From the NCBI GenBank assembly GCA_017163975.1, contig JAFFSR010000249.1:9386001-9450000 (forward strand): a DNA stretch of 64,000 bases, in the 5' to 3' direction. This document shows, in pieces, positions 11,185 to 21,750 of the stretch. The DNA is from Anastatus disparis (lineage: Eukaryota > Arthropoda > Insecta > Hymenoptera > Eupelmidae). A program made the translations under genes and the position numbers. Under the pieces are notes generated by a model. That model saw nothing but the letters and a program-made list of their open reading frames with translations, did not search any database and was not told where the DNA came from. The first letter of the stretch is position 1. Each line of letters starts with the position of its first letter.

Positions 11185-11950
11185 AGGTATCAGGCCTGTG
11201 TTAAAGTCTGAAAAAAAATTAAATTTAAATGTGATGATAAATTTTTTTCACATGATATTAATTGATGAAACTTTTTTTATCTTAAGTATATATTAAATAT
11301 AAGACTTAAATTTATGAATGATTTCAAAAGACTTCATCCAATGATTAAAAACCTTTTCTTTTGTCGATGAATTGATTTAATGTTTTTTAAGTTGCCACAG
11401 AATTCCTTAGTCAATTTTCAACCAATCGACTTCAAAATTTGCAGAGATATTTAATTTATATATCTTCACAAGTTTATCGTTTGTTTTCTAAAAAAAATGA
11501 ATTGATAAAGTTTAGTTTTGAAAAAGTTGTAAATATTTGGAAAAATAGGTATTTTTTTAAATTTCATGTAATTAATTTTGTTCAACATTGACTTGAGCTT
11601 GTCTTATCAAAATTCTAGCTCAGTAAACTTGTAAAAATATATAAATTAAAGATCTTTGCAAATTTTGAAGTCGATTGGTTGAAAATTGGCTGAGAAATCC
11701 TGCGGCAACTACAAAAATAGAAAAAATCAAATCGTCGATACAAGAAAAGGATTTCAATTATCGAATGAGATCTTTTGAAATTATACATGAATTAAAGACA
11801 TATTTGATATATATTGCGACGAGTATACATACCCGCGCATTCAAATTTCCCGCCTGACGGCCAAGCTACTATAGAACAGTAGTTCTGAGCTCAGCCGCCA
11901 GGTGACAACTTCAAACGTCGTTGCATGCATCGGGAAAAATGAGGCCGGAG

Positions 11951-11958
11951 TATATAAG
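11951..11958 (+). promoter_or_regulatory. LTR TATA box
   Basis: TATATAAG in the context GGAGTATATAAGAGGCCG, about 30 bp upstream of AGCAGAGCGGTG sequence that could hold the start of transcription. It fits the U3/R boundary of an LTR. Confidence 0.55.
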
Positions 11959-12760
11959 AGGCCGAGAAGCTAACCAGAGCAGAGCGGTGTAGACTACGGT
12001 CTCCCCTCTCTCTTTACCTGAGTGAGCACGCTAGGCTAAGAGAGAGTGAGACAAGTAGTAGCTGGTTGCCTTCTCTTGTAGAAGGACTAGCTTCTCTCTC
12101 TTGCACATGAGGGTAGACCGAGTGAGCACTTTGGTCTACACTCTAGTGCAAATGCTGGCAGTATTAGAGATACGTCGAGTGAGCACGCTGGCATAAATCT
12201 ATCTGCCTAGAGCACACTCGCAACCTTTTGCCGCCGCCGCAATGCCGAACTTGCGCCGTTGAATTTAAGGGTGACGTCCACCTAAAATTTTATATTCTAT
12301 TCCGCATTTCGCCACTGGCTTAATTAAGGGTATTGTCCACCCATAGCTGTCGCGTCCGCGTTTACGTGATTTATAGAATATATTAAGGGTGTCGTCCACC
12401 CAATACATTTTGTTATATTAGTTTAAAGGACTCCGTCCGACTGCCGCGTAGTTGTTAAGATATTAGAATAAGTTAAGGGTGTCGGCCACCCTTTATCTTT
12501 ACATCACTTAAGGGCCCCGCGTGCCCATAGAGATTCGTAACTCAGATAATCAAGGGAGCCGGCTACCCACTATTATTATTATTACCGTAGGATTAAGTAT
12601 TGCGTTATTAGGTGCCGTTATCTATTGATATAATTATTTAATTATTAATCATTTGTCTCTTTTGTTCTGCACATTGTTGCAGGTAAGAGCCGCCGGTATA
12701 TTTTAGACCGTCCAGGCCGTAGAATCTTTTAGTTAAACTCAAACTAATAAATTAGATTCA

Positions 12761-13158
12761 TTAAGAGGACGTTGGATCTTTCTATCCTTTTCTAATCGAA
12801 AAATGTAGGATATTGGCAAAACTAGTAATTATTAGTAGAAATTAAGAGTTGTCCGCAACTTGTACAGTAAAAAACAATATTTTTTCTTATGAGGACAAAT
12901 TAATTTTGATGCTTTGTTTTCAAGAAAAGTTTGACATACTTAAACATCATAATCTCTAGCTTAACTTATGATTTTTCAAGTATGTCAAACTTTTCTTGAA
13001 AACAAAGCATCAAAATTAATTTGTCCTCATAAGAAAAAATATTGTTTCTTACTGTACAAGTTGCAGACAACTCTTAATTTCTATCAATAATTACTAGTTT
13101 TTCCAAAACCCTACAATTTTTAAGTAAAAAAGGATAGAGGGATCCAGCGTCCTCTTAA
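12761..13158. mobile_element. TTAAGAGG foldback MITE, copy 1 (inside the solo LTR)
   Basis: Near-perfect inverted repeat of about 190-bp arms: TTAAGAGGACGTTGGATCTT at the left mirrors GGATCCAGCGTCCTCTTAA at the right, and the centre pairs AAGTTTGACATACTT with AAGTATGTCAAACTT. No coding. Same family as 26169-26557, 35060-35459 and 48412-48796. Confidence 0.85.
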
Positions 13159-13642
13159 ATATTATTAATTGATTTGATTCACTAATTAAACAGCCGTCAA
13201 GTGGCCGAGATAATTAAAGAACTAATTACTTTTGTAAATTATATTTCATTAAGGTTAGGTTAGTTATTTGCATTATATAAAAGTATTAGGTTTAGTTTTG
13301 ATTAATACATTATTATTACTTCATATTTGTAATCGTCGTTGTACATGAGTTTCATGAGTACAATAAAGCCAAGGTACTCCCTAGCACAACCGAACGTGTT
13401 AAACCCGGTTACTTTCCTTTACTTTCCACCGTCCGATCCTTCCAACTCCTGCCGATCTTACCCTGGTAACTCACTGAAGCGTCTGGTAACAGAAGTTATA
13501 CGTATTTCCCCCTCCCGAAAGGGAAAACGTTACAATATTTAAAATAAAAAATAGTTTCATCAATTGATATCATAAGAAAAAAATTTATCATCAAATTTAA
13601 ATTTAATTTTTTTTTTTAGATTTTAAGTGAGACCTGATACCT

Positions 13643-14540
13643 TAAATACGTAGAAACTATTTGTTCCCTACCTGATAAATAGGAGTTATCAGGAGATAAT
13701 AATCCATCCGAGTGCGGCCTAGAGAACCCCACTAATCTTAGCCTTGCAAGAAGTTTAGAGAGAGAGATTGTGTTGAATGCTTTACTAAAGTCAAAAAGTA
13801 GTAGTAACGTGTCAAGCTTCCTGTCTAGACCTGACCGTATACTTTCTGTAAGTTTAAGTACAGCAGTCTGTGTAGAGCGATTTTTTCTGAATCCAGTCTG
13901 CATAAGATCGAGCAATTTGTTAGAAATAATGTACTCTTGCAATTGGTCATGGGTGATCTTCTCAAGAACCTTTGAAAGAAAGCATAAGATGGCTATAGGC
14001 CTAAAATCTTTTAGCTGCTTAGGTGCAGCATACTTTTTTAACGGTATAATACGTGCTTGCTGCCAAAGGCAAGGGAAGACCTATCGTGCAAAAGAGGAAT
14101 TGAACAGAGTCATAAAATGTTGAGTAATAAATGATAAAGCCTTAACTATCACACTTTGCGGAATGTCATCTTGACCACGAGCCTATGAGGAAAAATGTGA
14201 GATTGCAAGAACAATATCATTAAAATTAACCGGATTGAAGATAAAACCGCTTACATTGCATTGAGAAAGAATTCTCAACCACTTTTTTTTATCCTCACTT
14301 GGTGAGATTGACACTTCAACGAAGTGCACGTTAAACTCGTCCAGAGTGAATCCATTCACATTCCCTCAAAGTCCGGATAGCAGTCCTAGGTCTTTCAACT
14401 CCTTTCAGACATCACTAACCCCAAGAGCACCAAAGAGGCTGTTGTAAATGTACGCAGTCTTAGCACGGTTCATCTATTCGTCCACTGTTTCACGCAACTG
14501 CGGAATTTCAGAGAGGTACTGCTTGTTCTATGTTCGTTTT
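13643..14540 (-). pseudogene. Non-LTR retrotransposon reverse transcriptase, 5' part (fingers/palm)
   Basis: Minus-strand reading from about 14050 downward gives a KDFRPIAIL block (RT motif 1), then SKVLEKITHDQLQEYI and LMQTGFRKNRSTQTAVLKL (motif 2 region), then LLLLFDFSKAFNTISLSKLL (motif A, with the catalytic Asp in FDFSKAF) and YLSGREQIVSTY before the insertion boundary at 13643. This order is diagnostic of Jockey/CR1-clade RT. 14050-14540 contains the more degraded region upstream of the RT core. Several frame breaks are present. The continuation is at 11184-10770 beyond the inserted foldback element. Confidence 0.8.
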
Positions 14541-14619
14541 GGCTATAAAATGAAACATATTTCTTGACTTAAAGCGATTTTTTGTTTTTGACCGTATGAA
14601 TTAACGTAAAATGTCTCAT

Positions 14620-14673
<54 letters not shown>

Positions 14674-14799
14674 TAGGGGGGGTTCCCCCCTGCTCGCGCT
14701 GCTCGCCAACCCCCGTTTATATTTACAATATGTCAGCCAGTAATGAAATTTGTACTGACAAAAATTATTTATAAAATTTATATTAATTATATATTTGCT
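14541..14799. repeat. (TA)n microsatellite and flanking sequence
   Basis: A 49-bp (TA)n run at 14624-14672 followed by ACTAGGGGGGGTTCCCCCC, a small G/C palindrome, and CTCGCGCTGCTCGCC. No coding. Confidence 0.7.
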
Positions 14800-15057
14800 C
14801 AGACAGATTTTCACACCACCCGAAGAGGTACTGTCAATAATACCTTACAATTAATAGTTTATAATATAAATTGAATAAAAAATGTATGGTATTACGGCAC
14901 GTTGGTTTTTTTTTGTTTTATTTTTAATAATTATATAAAATCAATTATAATAATTTTAAGTTATTTTAAGACATGTTAAAATTAATTAAACTTATTCCTT
15001 TTTTTTTATAAAATTATTCAAAATAAAACCATGGTTACCTTCGCCTGTAGCCCTACA
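14800..15057 (+). repeat. Terminal repeat copy A of the Helitron-associated family
   Basis: Outer block AGACAGATTTTCACACCACCC, middle GCACGTTGGTTTTTTTTTG, inner GGTTACCTTCGCCTGTAGCCC. The same three blocks occur in copy B (35853-36053, same orientation) and, reversed, in copy C (23312-23677). Confidence 0.75.
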
Positions 15058-16876
15058 CAACCATGAGAGTCTATATTCCTTCCTCCTTATACCATAGACT
15101 CTATTAACAATCCATCCTCCACCTTCAGTATTACATATTTAAACAAAGTTTTAAAATCATTTTATAATTTGTACAATTGTTGTTATATAACAATTGTTCA
15201 ATTGATATTTATCTCTTTTAAATCTTTGTTTAAGTATGTTTATTAGAATAATTATTATAACCTGATATTTTTCAATTAAATATTATTGTAACATGTCTTA
15301 CAATAATATAGAACCGGAATTTTTTTTATTATAATTATTCTAAATTTAAAATTTAATATTTTATTGAATTCTATGTTTTTTAATATTATTATTATTAAAA
15401 ATTTTATAATTATTTCTTATATTTGAATATTAATTATTATTATTTTTTTTATAACATTTAGTATCTTTAATTTATATACTTGAAATTAATATATTTCATT
15501 TTTTTTAAATATTAGTTTTATTCAAAGTATATATTTTACAATAAATTTCAATATCATTATGATAATTATAATATTATTAATTAATATATTTCATAAATAA
15601 AACGATAAAATTAAATAATATAATTTTTCCTTATTTATTAATTATTTTAATTTTATTTTTAATATATCTTAATTTTATTTTTAGGTCTTTTGGATGTATA
15701 AAATATATATCTATATTGTTTTCTAATATCCTTGACTTTTTTGCTAGTATTAAAAAAGATATATTAAAATAATTTTTACAAAATTAATAGAATGTATTTT
15801 CATGTTTGTTTTTTTTTTTAAATTATCGATTATTTATTTATTAATAAATAATTTTTAATATTATTTATTATTTAAAAAAATCAATATAATATAATACATA
15901 ATGATATGAATTTTATTAATAATTTTTTGTTTTATAAAACAATTTTTTATTTATCCTTTAAACATTTTATTATATTTGAATTCAATTATAAATGTTTAAG
16001 TTATAATAGGATTTTATTTGATTTATTTAACGTTTAATGCCTGTATCATAATTATAATAATATTAATACAACTAATTACTAATTCATGTAAGTTATAAAT
16101 AAAATTATAAAGTGAGTATTTTATTAAATTTTATTTATTTTTTTTTAAATATATTTTAATGCAATTAAGTCTTTTTGATGTATGAAATATATTTTAAATT
16201 ACTGTTTTAATATATTTGATTAATTTTTTGTTTTTATAAAAGATATATTTATTATTTTTATTAATTTATTACTCAAATATATTTTATATTATATTTTATA
16301 ATATAAAAAAAATTATATTAGCAATATGTAATAAATATTTATAATATATTGTATTATGAGTTGTGATATAATATTCCATTATTGGATTATGTATTTCTAA
16401 CTTATAAATGATTTTATTTGTCATACATTTATAATAATATGTTACATTGTTCCAATTTTCAAAATGAAATTTTTCATTTTAAATACCGATATAGTTATTA
16501 ATTGCATTATTTAATCTAGATAAATCTGTATTTTTATTCAAATTTCCCATATATTCTTCGTACTGCTCTTGAAACCGTTCAAATTCGTTTATTTGGTTAT
16601 TTAAATCATCTAATTCTTCTTGATGTTGTAAGTTTTCTACAAGAATGTATTCATTTGAAACTGGATCTCATTCCATTTTATAATGATTCGATTATTATTA
16701 GTATTAATTAAATTATATTTTAAATAACTTTGTTATTATTTTTTTTTATAAAATATTTGAAGTTTGTTTTTATTTTCTTTTTTATTAATTTAAATTAATT
16801 TTTTTATATAGAAAATTTAAAGTATGTTTTTATTTTTTGTTTTATTATGTTATATCTAAAAAAAATAAATGTTTTA
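15058..16876. other. Extremely AT-rich sequence downstream of Helitron 1 genes
   Basis: Long A/T homopolymer-rich stretch with no gene. 16500-16680 on the minus strand resembles a short coding tail (Asn/Glu-rich), but it is not convincing. Confidence 0.5.
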
Positions 16877-18274
16877 TTAGTATGTAAGAAATATAAATAT
16901 ATTTTTAATATTAAAAAAATTAAAGTTTTTTTTTAATAATTTTTTTAGTACTTCTTTCCATACTATATTGGTTAATTCATTTTTATTTTCTAATTCATTT
17001 TGAATATGTATTTTAGAAGGATTTTTACTTCTAGAAAGAGCAACATATAATTGTCCATGTGAAAATAAAGGTTTTTTTATGAATATTCCTACGTTTTCAA
17101 AACTTTGACTTTGTGATTTATTTATAGTTATAACAAAAGCTAATACAATAGGGAATTGTTTTCTATATAAAATAAATGGTAAAGACGATGATTCATTTGT
17201 GCTTAATGTTATACGTGGTATAAAAACTTTATTTCCTTTATTTTCGCCTGTAATTACTTCAGCTTCTATATTGTATTTAAATAATCTCAATATCTTTAAT
17301 CGTGTTCCATTGCATAATCCATCTTTCATACTTAAATTTCTAATTAGCATTATTATGGCATTTATTTTTAAATTAAGTTCATGTGGAGGTAATCCTTCTC
17401 TTATATTATTTAACATTTCTATTGGATGATTTAAATGAATATTATCATCTGTTTGATCAACACCTTTATATGTTGCATAATCAATACTATAATATGTCAT
17501 TGTTTCATTATTAATTAAATTCAATATTTTATTATTTAAAATATTCACATCTTCATTATGCGTACTTAAAATAACATTTTTCGAAAAACTATAATTATTG
17601 TTAATGTTTTGATAAATTTTATTGCAAACATTATTAGTTTCCCATTTTTCTGGTATAATAAATGTATCAACTTTTCCTTCTCCGATATCTAATAAAAATG
17701 ATGAAAAATGTTTATCATTAGATCTTATATTTTTTTTTAATTTAAAAATATGAAACATGGGCCATAGGATTGAATATTTTATAGTTTGTTCTATAATTGT
17801 ATTTTTATTTCCATGTTTTAATACAGGTAAAATTTGACGAAAATCTCCACCTAAAATAATAATTTTTCCTCCAAAAATTTCATTATTATTACAGACATCT
17901 TTTAATGTTTTGTCAACTATTTCTAAAGCTTTTTTAGGAATCATTGATGCTTCGTCCCATATAATTACATTTGCTTCTCTTAATTTTTTCTTATCTGAAT
18001 CAAATTTTAAAAATGCACTTTCAATATTGTTTAAGTCTAATGGTAATCTAAAAGTTCGGTGACTGGTTAAACCTTGTGGTAGTAAAATTGAAGCAATACC
18101 TGTCCAAGCCATTGATAAGAATTTTTTTTTTATTGTTATAAAATAATATATTAATGTTTTATATAAAAATGTTTTTCCAGAACCCCCTGGTCCATCTATG
18201 AAAAAAATTTTATGATTATTATTTATTATTTGTTCAAAAATATGTTTTTGATCGTCATTCAATTGTTTATACAT
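16877..18274 (-). CDS. Pif1-like helicase of Helitron 1
   Basis: 465 codons from ATG at 18274. Superfamily 1B helicase: Walker A GPGGSGKT at residues 28-35, Walker B VIIWDEASM near 103-111, motif III GGDFRQILPVL near 145-155, motif V FVITINKSQSQSF near 385, motif [14 protein letters not shown] near 411. All key residues are present. In Helitrons this domain unwinds DNA ahead of the Rep nickase and is normally fused to it. Here it is separate by one frame: its frame overlaps the Rep frame by 16 bp, and an in-frame TAA lies at the start of an A8 run (18284-18291 on the plus strand as T8). A -1 shift on that run joins Rep to helicase. No other damage is seen, so the element may be recent or active. 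A stand-alone start at 18274 is less likely than fusion. Confidence 0.9.
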   Translation of the reverse strand: MYKQLNDDQKHIFEQIINNNHKIFFIDGPGGSGKTFLYKTLIYYFITIKKKFLSMAWTGIASILLPQGLTSHRTFRLPLDLNNIESAFLKFDSDKKKLREANVIIWDEASMIPKKALEIVDKTLKDVCNNNEIFGGKIIILGGDFRQILPVLKHGNKNTIIEQTIKYSILWPMFHIFKLKKNIRSNDKHFSSFLLDIGEGKVDTFIIPEKWETNNVCNKIYQNINNNYSFSKNVILSTHNEDVNILNNKILNLINNETMTYYSIDYATYKGVDQTDDNIHLNHPIEMLNNIREGLPPHELNLKINAIIMLIRNLSMKDGLCNGTRLKILRLFKYNIEAEVITGENKGNKVFIPRITLSTNESSSLPFILYRKQFPIVLAFVITINKSQSQSFENVGIFIKKPLFSHGQLYVALSRSKNPSKIHIQNELENKNELTNIVWKEVLKKLLKKNFNFFNIKNIFIFLTY

Positions 18275-20949
18275 TTTATCAAATTTTTTTTACTAAAAAT
18301 TATAATTTCATCGTTAATTTCTTCGTTTTCCTCGATATAGTTTTCATTTGGTTCAGGTAAACCAAAATTTTCACATGACATTTGTTCTGAATTTAATATT
18401 TGATTAATATGGGATAAAGCTGTATTTTCTTTATTTTCTTTAAAATTTTCAATAAAAAATGTTTTATATTTTTCCCAAATAATGTTACCTTGAATATTTT
18501 CACATGATAAAAAACATGCAAAAAATTTACGTAATTGTACTGGTAACATAACTTGACATGCTTCTTCAAAAATATAATAAATTTGTTTTTCGTGTTCTAT
18601 TAAATTCATTGCAAGAGCAGTTTCTTTATAAGTATTATAAGTTACATTTTTATAAGTTCGTAAATCTTTAAAAGATGTTGGACCTTTTACCCTGTTTAAT
18701 ATTAATTTTAAAAAAAAACCTTCACTATCTTTTGGTGATACTACATTTAATCTACCAATGGCTATATTTTTTCTAAGTTGTGATCTTTTAATCCAAGATT
18801 TAGTCTTAGAATTAAAAATATAATATTGTGGAATATTAACACATTTAATTTTTTTAGCAAAATCATCTTTTTTATTCAATTTAAACCATGCAGTCAATGT
18901 TGTTTCGCATTTGTTTAATGCTGAATGTATATTATTTTCATCAAAAATTATTTTTTGTTGATTTTCTGTATGGATATTCAATCTTATTACTGTATGACTT
19001 CTACCGCATAGAGGAAATGCTTGTAATCTCCATGCAGCCTCCATTGGACTTAAATATCTTCCATCTATGTATTGAGTTATTTCATCATAAACACCATCAT
19101 TATTATTTTCTTCATTTTTATCTTGTTTTATTTTACAGTAAGCTTTATCTACACCTTCATAAATATAATCATAAATATATTTTATACTTTGTATTGACAT
19201 ACAAAGTTCAGTATTGATATGAGCATTATATTTTGCTAACAAAAAACTGTTGTAAGGAACTACCATAGAATTATCAACTTGTATAATTTTTTTATTATGT
19301 TTTAAATTATATGTATGATTATCTAAAATATTATTTCTTCTTTTGTATTGTGGATATTTGTTTTCTTCAACTATTATACTTTCATTAAATGATTTTGGAA
19401 ATTTTTTTTTACATTTACTTTTATTTTTTTCGTAACAAGGTGATTTATCTGTATGTGGTCCATGTAACATGTGTTTAATTACTAATTTTTGTAAATATTT
19501 ATTTTCTGATGAAGGTATTTCTGCTGAAATATATTTATCAATATTTTCTGGAGTTAATATTTTATGATTATGATGTAATGTTATTATAATATGCGCGTGA
19601 GGTGACCCTCTTTTTTGAAATTCAATCGAAAATACATAAGCTATGACAGGACCAAAAATTTCGTTTTTTATAATATCATTCAATAACATTTTAAATTTTA
19701 TATAAAATAATCTTACTGTGATATTTAGTATGTCATTGGAAGTTGTTGCTTCTGGAAAATTTTTTAAAATTTCTTTCAATTCTTTCCATTTAGGATTACA
19801 CGTCATTGTTATAAATAAGTCTGGCTTTCCTACTGTTCTCATTATTGCCATGGCATCTTGATAATATTGCTGCATATATATTGGACTACCAATATATGAT
19901 GAGGGTAAAATAAAAAGATTTCCAATTCTTTCTTTGTTTCCAAAATTTGTTGAAACATTTGAAGCACTGTTCATTACATGATCTAATAAACCTTGATAAC
20001 ATTCTATACGTAATTGTTTTTGATTATTTCTAAAAAAATTCATTCTATTACTTTCAACCATCACATATGCATGTATAATGTATTGTTGTGTTAATCTTCC
20101 ACAATATAAAATAGGGTTGAAATTTTTTAAATTTGGTCTCCAATGGATTCTATATAAATAATATTGTAGTATTGTAAGACAATCATTATTTTCAATATTT
20201 TCATTTTTTTTATATCCTATACTCCAACCTAAATCTCCTGCTGGAAACATTAAAAGAAAAACCATTGGATCCACGTGATGAGATAATTTATTTAAATAAG
20301 TATGAGTAATTTCATCTCCAGAAGATAATTTCGGATATACACAAAGATCATAATTATCTGGAATTCCTGAATTAGATACTATGATAGCACCACATTCAGA
20401 AGTTAGTGGCTTATTATAACGATGTTGTTGTTTATCATTTTTTCGCATAAAATACAATTTATAATTTGGAATATTTTGTATGTTTGATAATTGATGTAAG
20501 CTTTTGTAATTCTTAGCCATGGGATTATCATTCATTATTTCTGTTAAAATTAACATATGTTCCTTTGTTAATTTTTCATTAGTTTTTAATCGTTTTTCAA
20601 TTGCTACTGTATTATCGTAAATGTATAACTGTCCACATGTAGGTTCAGTGTCATTAGTAGAAATTAACGTATTAGGTGCTGTATGACAAATTTGTCCTTG
20701 AATTTTTAAATTATGTATAGCTTTTCCTTGGTTTTGAATGACATTTGCATTAAAAGTTGCAAAACTAAATAAATTATTATAATATCTAATTAAATTTCTA
20801 AAAACACTATCATGTAATAATAAATATTTCAATTTTTCATTATATTTAGTTAATGGCGATAAAATAATTTTTTCTTGTTGACAACAATTGAACTTTTTTA
20901 TTTTTTCTTTCCAAAATAAAGCACTACAATATTTACATTCGTAACTCAT
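18259..20949 (-). CDS. Helitron Rep (HUH endonuclease) protein
   Basis: 896 codons from ATG at 20949. An N-terminal Zn-finger-like CKYC ... CC is at residues 5-23. Helitron-like N domain follows; the LFITMTCNPKW motif near residue 378-388 and the HUH motif SPHAHIII near 448-455 are intact, and the tyrosine motif KYIYDYIYEG (two Tyr four residues apart) lies near 590-600, as required for strand nicking and covalent attachment. The C-terminal ~200 residues (NRVKGPTSFKDLRT) are the usual linker before the helicase. Rep makes the single-strand cuts of rolling-circle transposition in the nucleus. The gene follows the OTU gene by 73 bp on the same strand. Asn/Lys/Ile-rich codon use matches the AT-rich surroundings. 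It stops at 18259 just after the helicase frame begins. Confidence 0.92.
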   Translation of the reverse strand: MSYECKYCSALFWKEKIKKFNCCQQEKIILSPLTKYNEKLKYLLLHDSVFRNLIRYYNNLFSFATFNANVIQNQGKAIHNLKIQGQICHTAPNTLISTNDTEPTCGQLYIYDNTVAIEKRLKTNEKLTKEHMLILTEIMNDNPMAKNYKSLHQLSNIQNIPNYKLYFMRKNDKQQHRYNKPLTSECGAIIVSNSGIPDNYDLCVYPKLSSGDEITHTYLNKLSHHVDPMVFLLMFPAGDLGWSIGYKKNENIENNDCLTILQYYLYRIHWRPNLKNFNPILYCGRLTQQYIIHAYVMVESNRMNFFRNNQKQLRIECYQGLLDHVMNSASNVSTNFGNKERIGNLFILPSSYIGSPIYMQQYYQDAMAIMRTVGKPDLFITMTCNPKWKELKEILKNFPEATTSNDILNITVRLFYIKFKMLLNDIIKNEIFGPVIAYVFSIEFQKRGSPHAHIIITLHHNHKILTPENIDKYISAEIPSSENKYLQKLVIKHMLHGPHTDKSPCYEKNKSKCKKKFPKSFNESIIVEENKYPQYKRRNNILDNHTYNLKHNKKIIQVDNSMVVPYNSFLLAKYNAHINTELCMSIQSIKYIYDYIYEGVDKAYCKIKQDKNEENNNDGVYDEITQYIDGRYLSPMEAAWRLQAFPLCGRSHTVIRLNIHTENQQKIIFDENNIHSALNKCETTLTAWFKLNKKDDFAKKIKCVNIPQYYIFNSKTKSWIKRSQLRKNIAIGRLNVVSPKDSEGFFLKLILNRVKGPTSFKDLRTYKNVTYNTYKETALAMNLIEHEKQIYYIFEEACQVMLPVQLRKFFACFLSCENIQGNIIWEKYKTFFIENFKENKENTALSHINQILNSEQMSCENFGLPEPNENYIEENEEINDEIIIFSKKNLIKCINN
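18284..18291 (-). promoter_or_regulatory. A8 run at the Rep/helicase frame junction (candidate -1 slippage site)
   Basis: On the coding strand the context is AGT followed by eight A then TTTG. Reading AGT AAA AAA AAT in the Rep frame, a -1 slip gives a frame that continues through GAT AAA ATG into the helicase. It could equally be a one-base indel in a homopolymer or an assembly error. Confidence 0.4.
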
Positions 20950-21022
20950 TATACCTAAATAATTTTTTAAATTTTTATTTATATTATTTTTATTGTTTAT
21001 ATTATTTTTTAAATTTAATTTT

Positions 21023-21583
21023 TTAATTGATTTTTTTTGTCAATTTTTCATTTTTATTTATTTTATTATAAAGCTTATTTTCATTTTTATTTTTTTTTGT
21101 TTCTGTCTTTATTTTTTTGATTATATTTGTTTCATTAAATTTTTCATGTTTTAATTTTCTTTTAAGATTATAATTATTATTATTATTTTTATAATTTAAA
21201 ATATCATAATGACCTGCATCATATGATCCAGTAAAAATTAACGATAATTGAAAATGATCAGAAAAGTTCCCAAACGTTAGTATTTTATTTTTAATATATA
21301 CTTTAACGTATACATTATAAAATTCTACAAAACTTTGAATTTCTATTTCTGTTCCAAAAGTACCATTATTTGACATATACTCAAAATAATTATCACTATT
21401 TATTATATTCATATAATATTTATTTCCTATTATATGTTGTTTATATTTATTCCAATTATCAACAACATTTCTAATTATATGTTTTCTTATAATCATATGT
21501 TGATTTTCATTTTTATATAAAAAATACGAAAAACATCTAAATAAACAATTACCGTCACTAATAACTTTAATTTTTTTATTCAT
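21023..21583 (-). CDS. OTU-family cysteine protease (Helitron accessory)
   Basis: 186 codons. The OTU signature DGNCLFR is at residues 10-16, with the predicted catalytic Cys at 13; GTFGTEIEIQSF at 74-85 matches the second OTU block and GHYDIL at 124-129 supplies the catalytic His (125). OTU proteases cleave ubiquitin chains; OTU domains are known in some Helentron/Helitron elements, but their role there is unknown. The last ~50 residues are Lys/Asn-rich low complexity. First gene of the element, 73 bp upstream of Rep, same strand. The length is near that of a minimal OTU domain, and the start ATG at 21583 places the signature right at the N-terminus, so an upstream exon or lost start is possible. 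Confidence 0.8.
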   Translation of the reverse strand: MNKKIKVISDGNCLFRCFSYFLYKNENQHMIIRKHIIRNVVDNWNKYKQHIIGNKYYMNIINSDNYFEYMSNNGTFGTEIEIQSFVEFYNVYVKVYIKNKILTFGNFSDHFQLSLIFTGSYDAGHYDILNYKNNNNNYNLKRKLKHEKFNETNIIKKIKTETKKNKNENKLYNKINKNEKLTKKIN

Positions 21584-21680
21584 ATTTTCTTTTATTCAAT
21601 ATACAAATTAATATTTATATATATTATATTAATTTATTATATTAATTATATCAAATTATATTATAAAATATATATATTTT

Positions 21681-21750
21681 AATTACCTTAAATATATTGA
21701 TTCTTTATTTTATTTTTAAACTTCAATTATTTATCTGAAATATAAAATAT
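21681..21750 (+). repeat. Inverted repeat, left member
   Basis: About 70 bp (CTTAAATATATTGATTCTTT ... TCAATTATTTATCTGAAATA) nearly the exact reverse complement of 23822-23890. One copy lies just upstream of the OTU gene, the other outside the right terminal repeat. Confidence 0.75.

Larger units (their letters stand above)
11815..13534 (+). mobile_element. Solo LTR of a retrotransposon
   Basis: Starts TGCGACGAGTATACATACCC and ends AAAACGTTACA, i.e. TG...CA, flanked by ATAT on both sides (11811-11814, 13535-13538). It is GC-richer than the surroundings, contains a TATA box and short direct repeats such as GTGAGCACGCT and 'AAGGGTGTCGTCCACCC' variants (12265-12560). No internal retroviral coding follows, so it is a solo LTR of about 1.32 kb once the nested foldback element at 12761-13158 is subtracted. 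Orientation is taken from the TATA box. Confidence 0.7.
11185..13642. mobile_element. AGGTATCAGG foldback element, copy A, inserted in the reverse transcriptase
   Basis: Left end AGGTATCAGG(CCTGTG) mirrors right end CCTGATACCT, and about 95 bp and more of the arms pair (AAATTAAATTTAAATGTGATGATAAA on the left against its mirror at 13580-13612). TA flanks each end (11183-11184, 13643-13644); TTAA is also compatible. Removing it restores the RT frame. The element's own right arm is split by a solo LTR at 11815-13534. A clean second copy is at 29200-29900. Confidence 0.8.

Noticed and set aside
14624..14672. (TA)n run as a promoter or origin
   Set aside because: Plain dinucleotide microsatellite with no associated gene start.
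16877..21583. A viral replication cassette
   Set aside because: HUH Rep with Helitron-type TMTCNPKW and Pif1-like helicase fused or adjacent is the Helitron signature; no capsid or polymerase genes are nearby.
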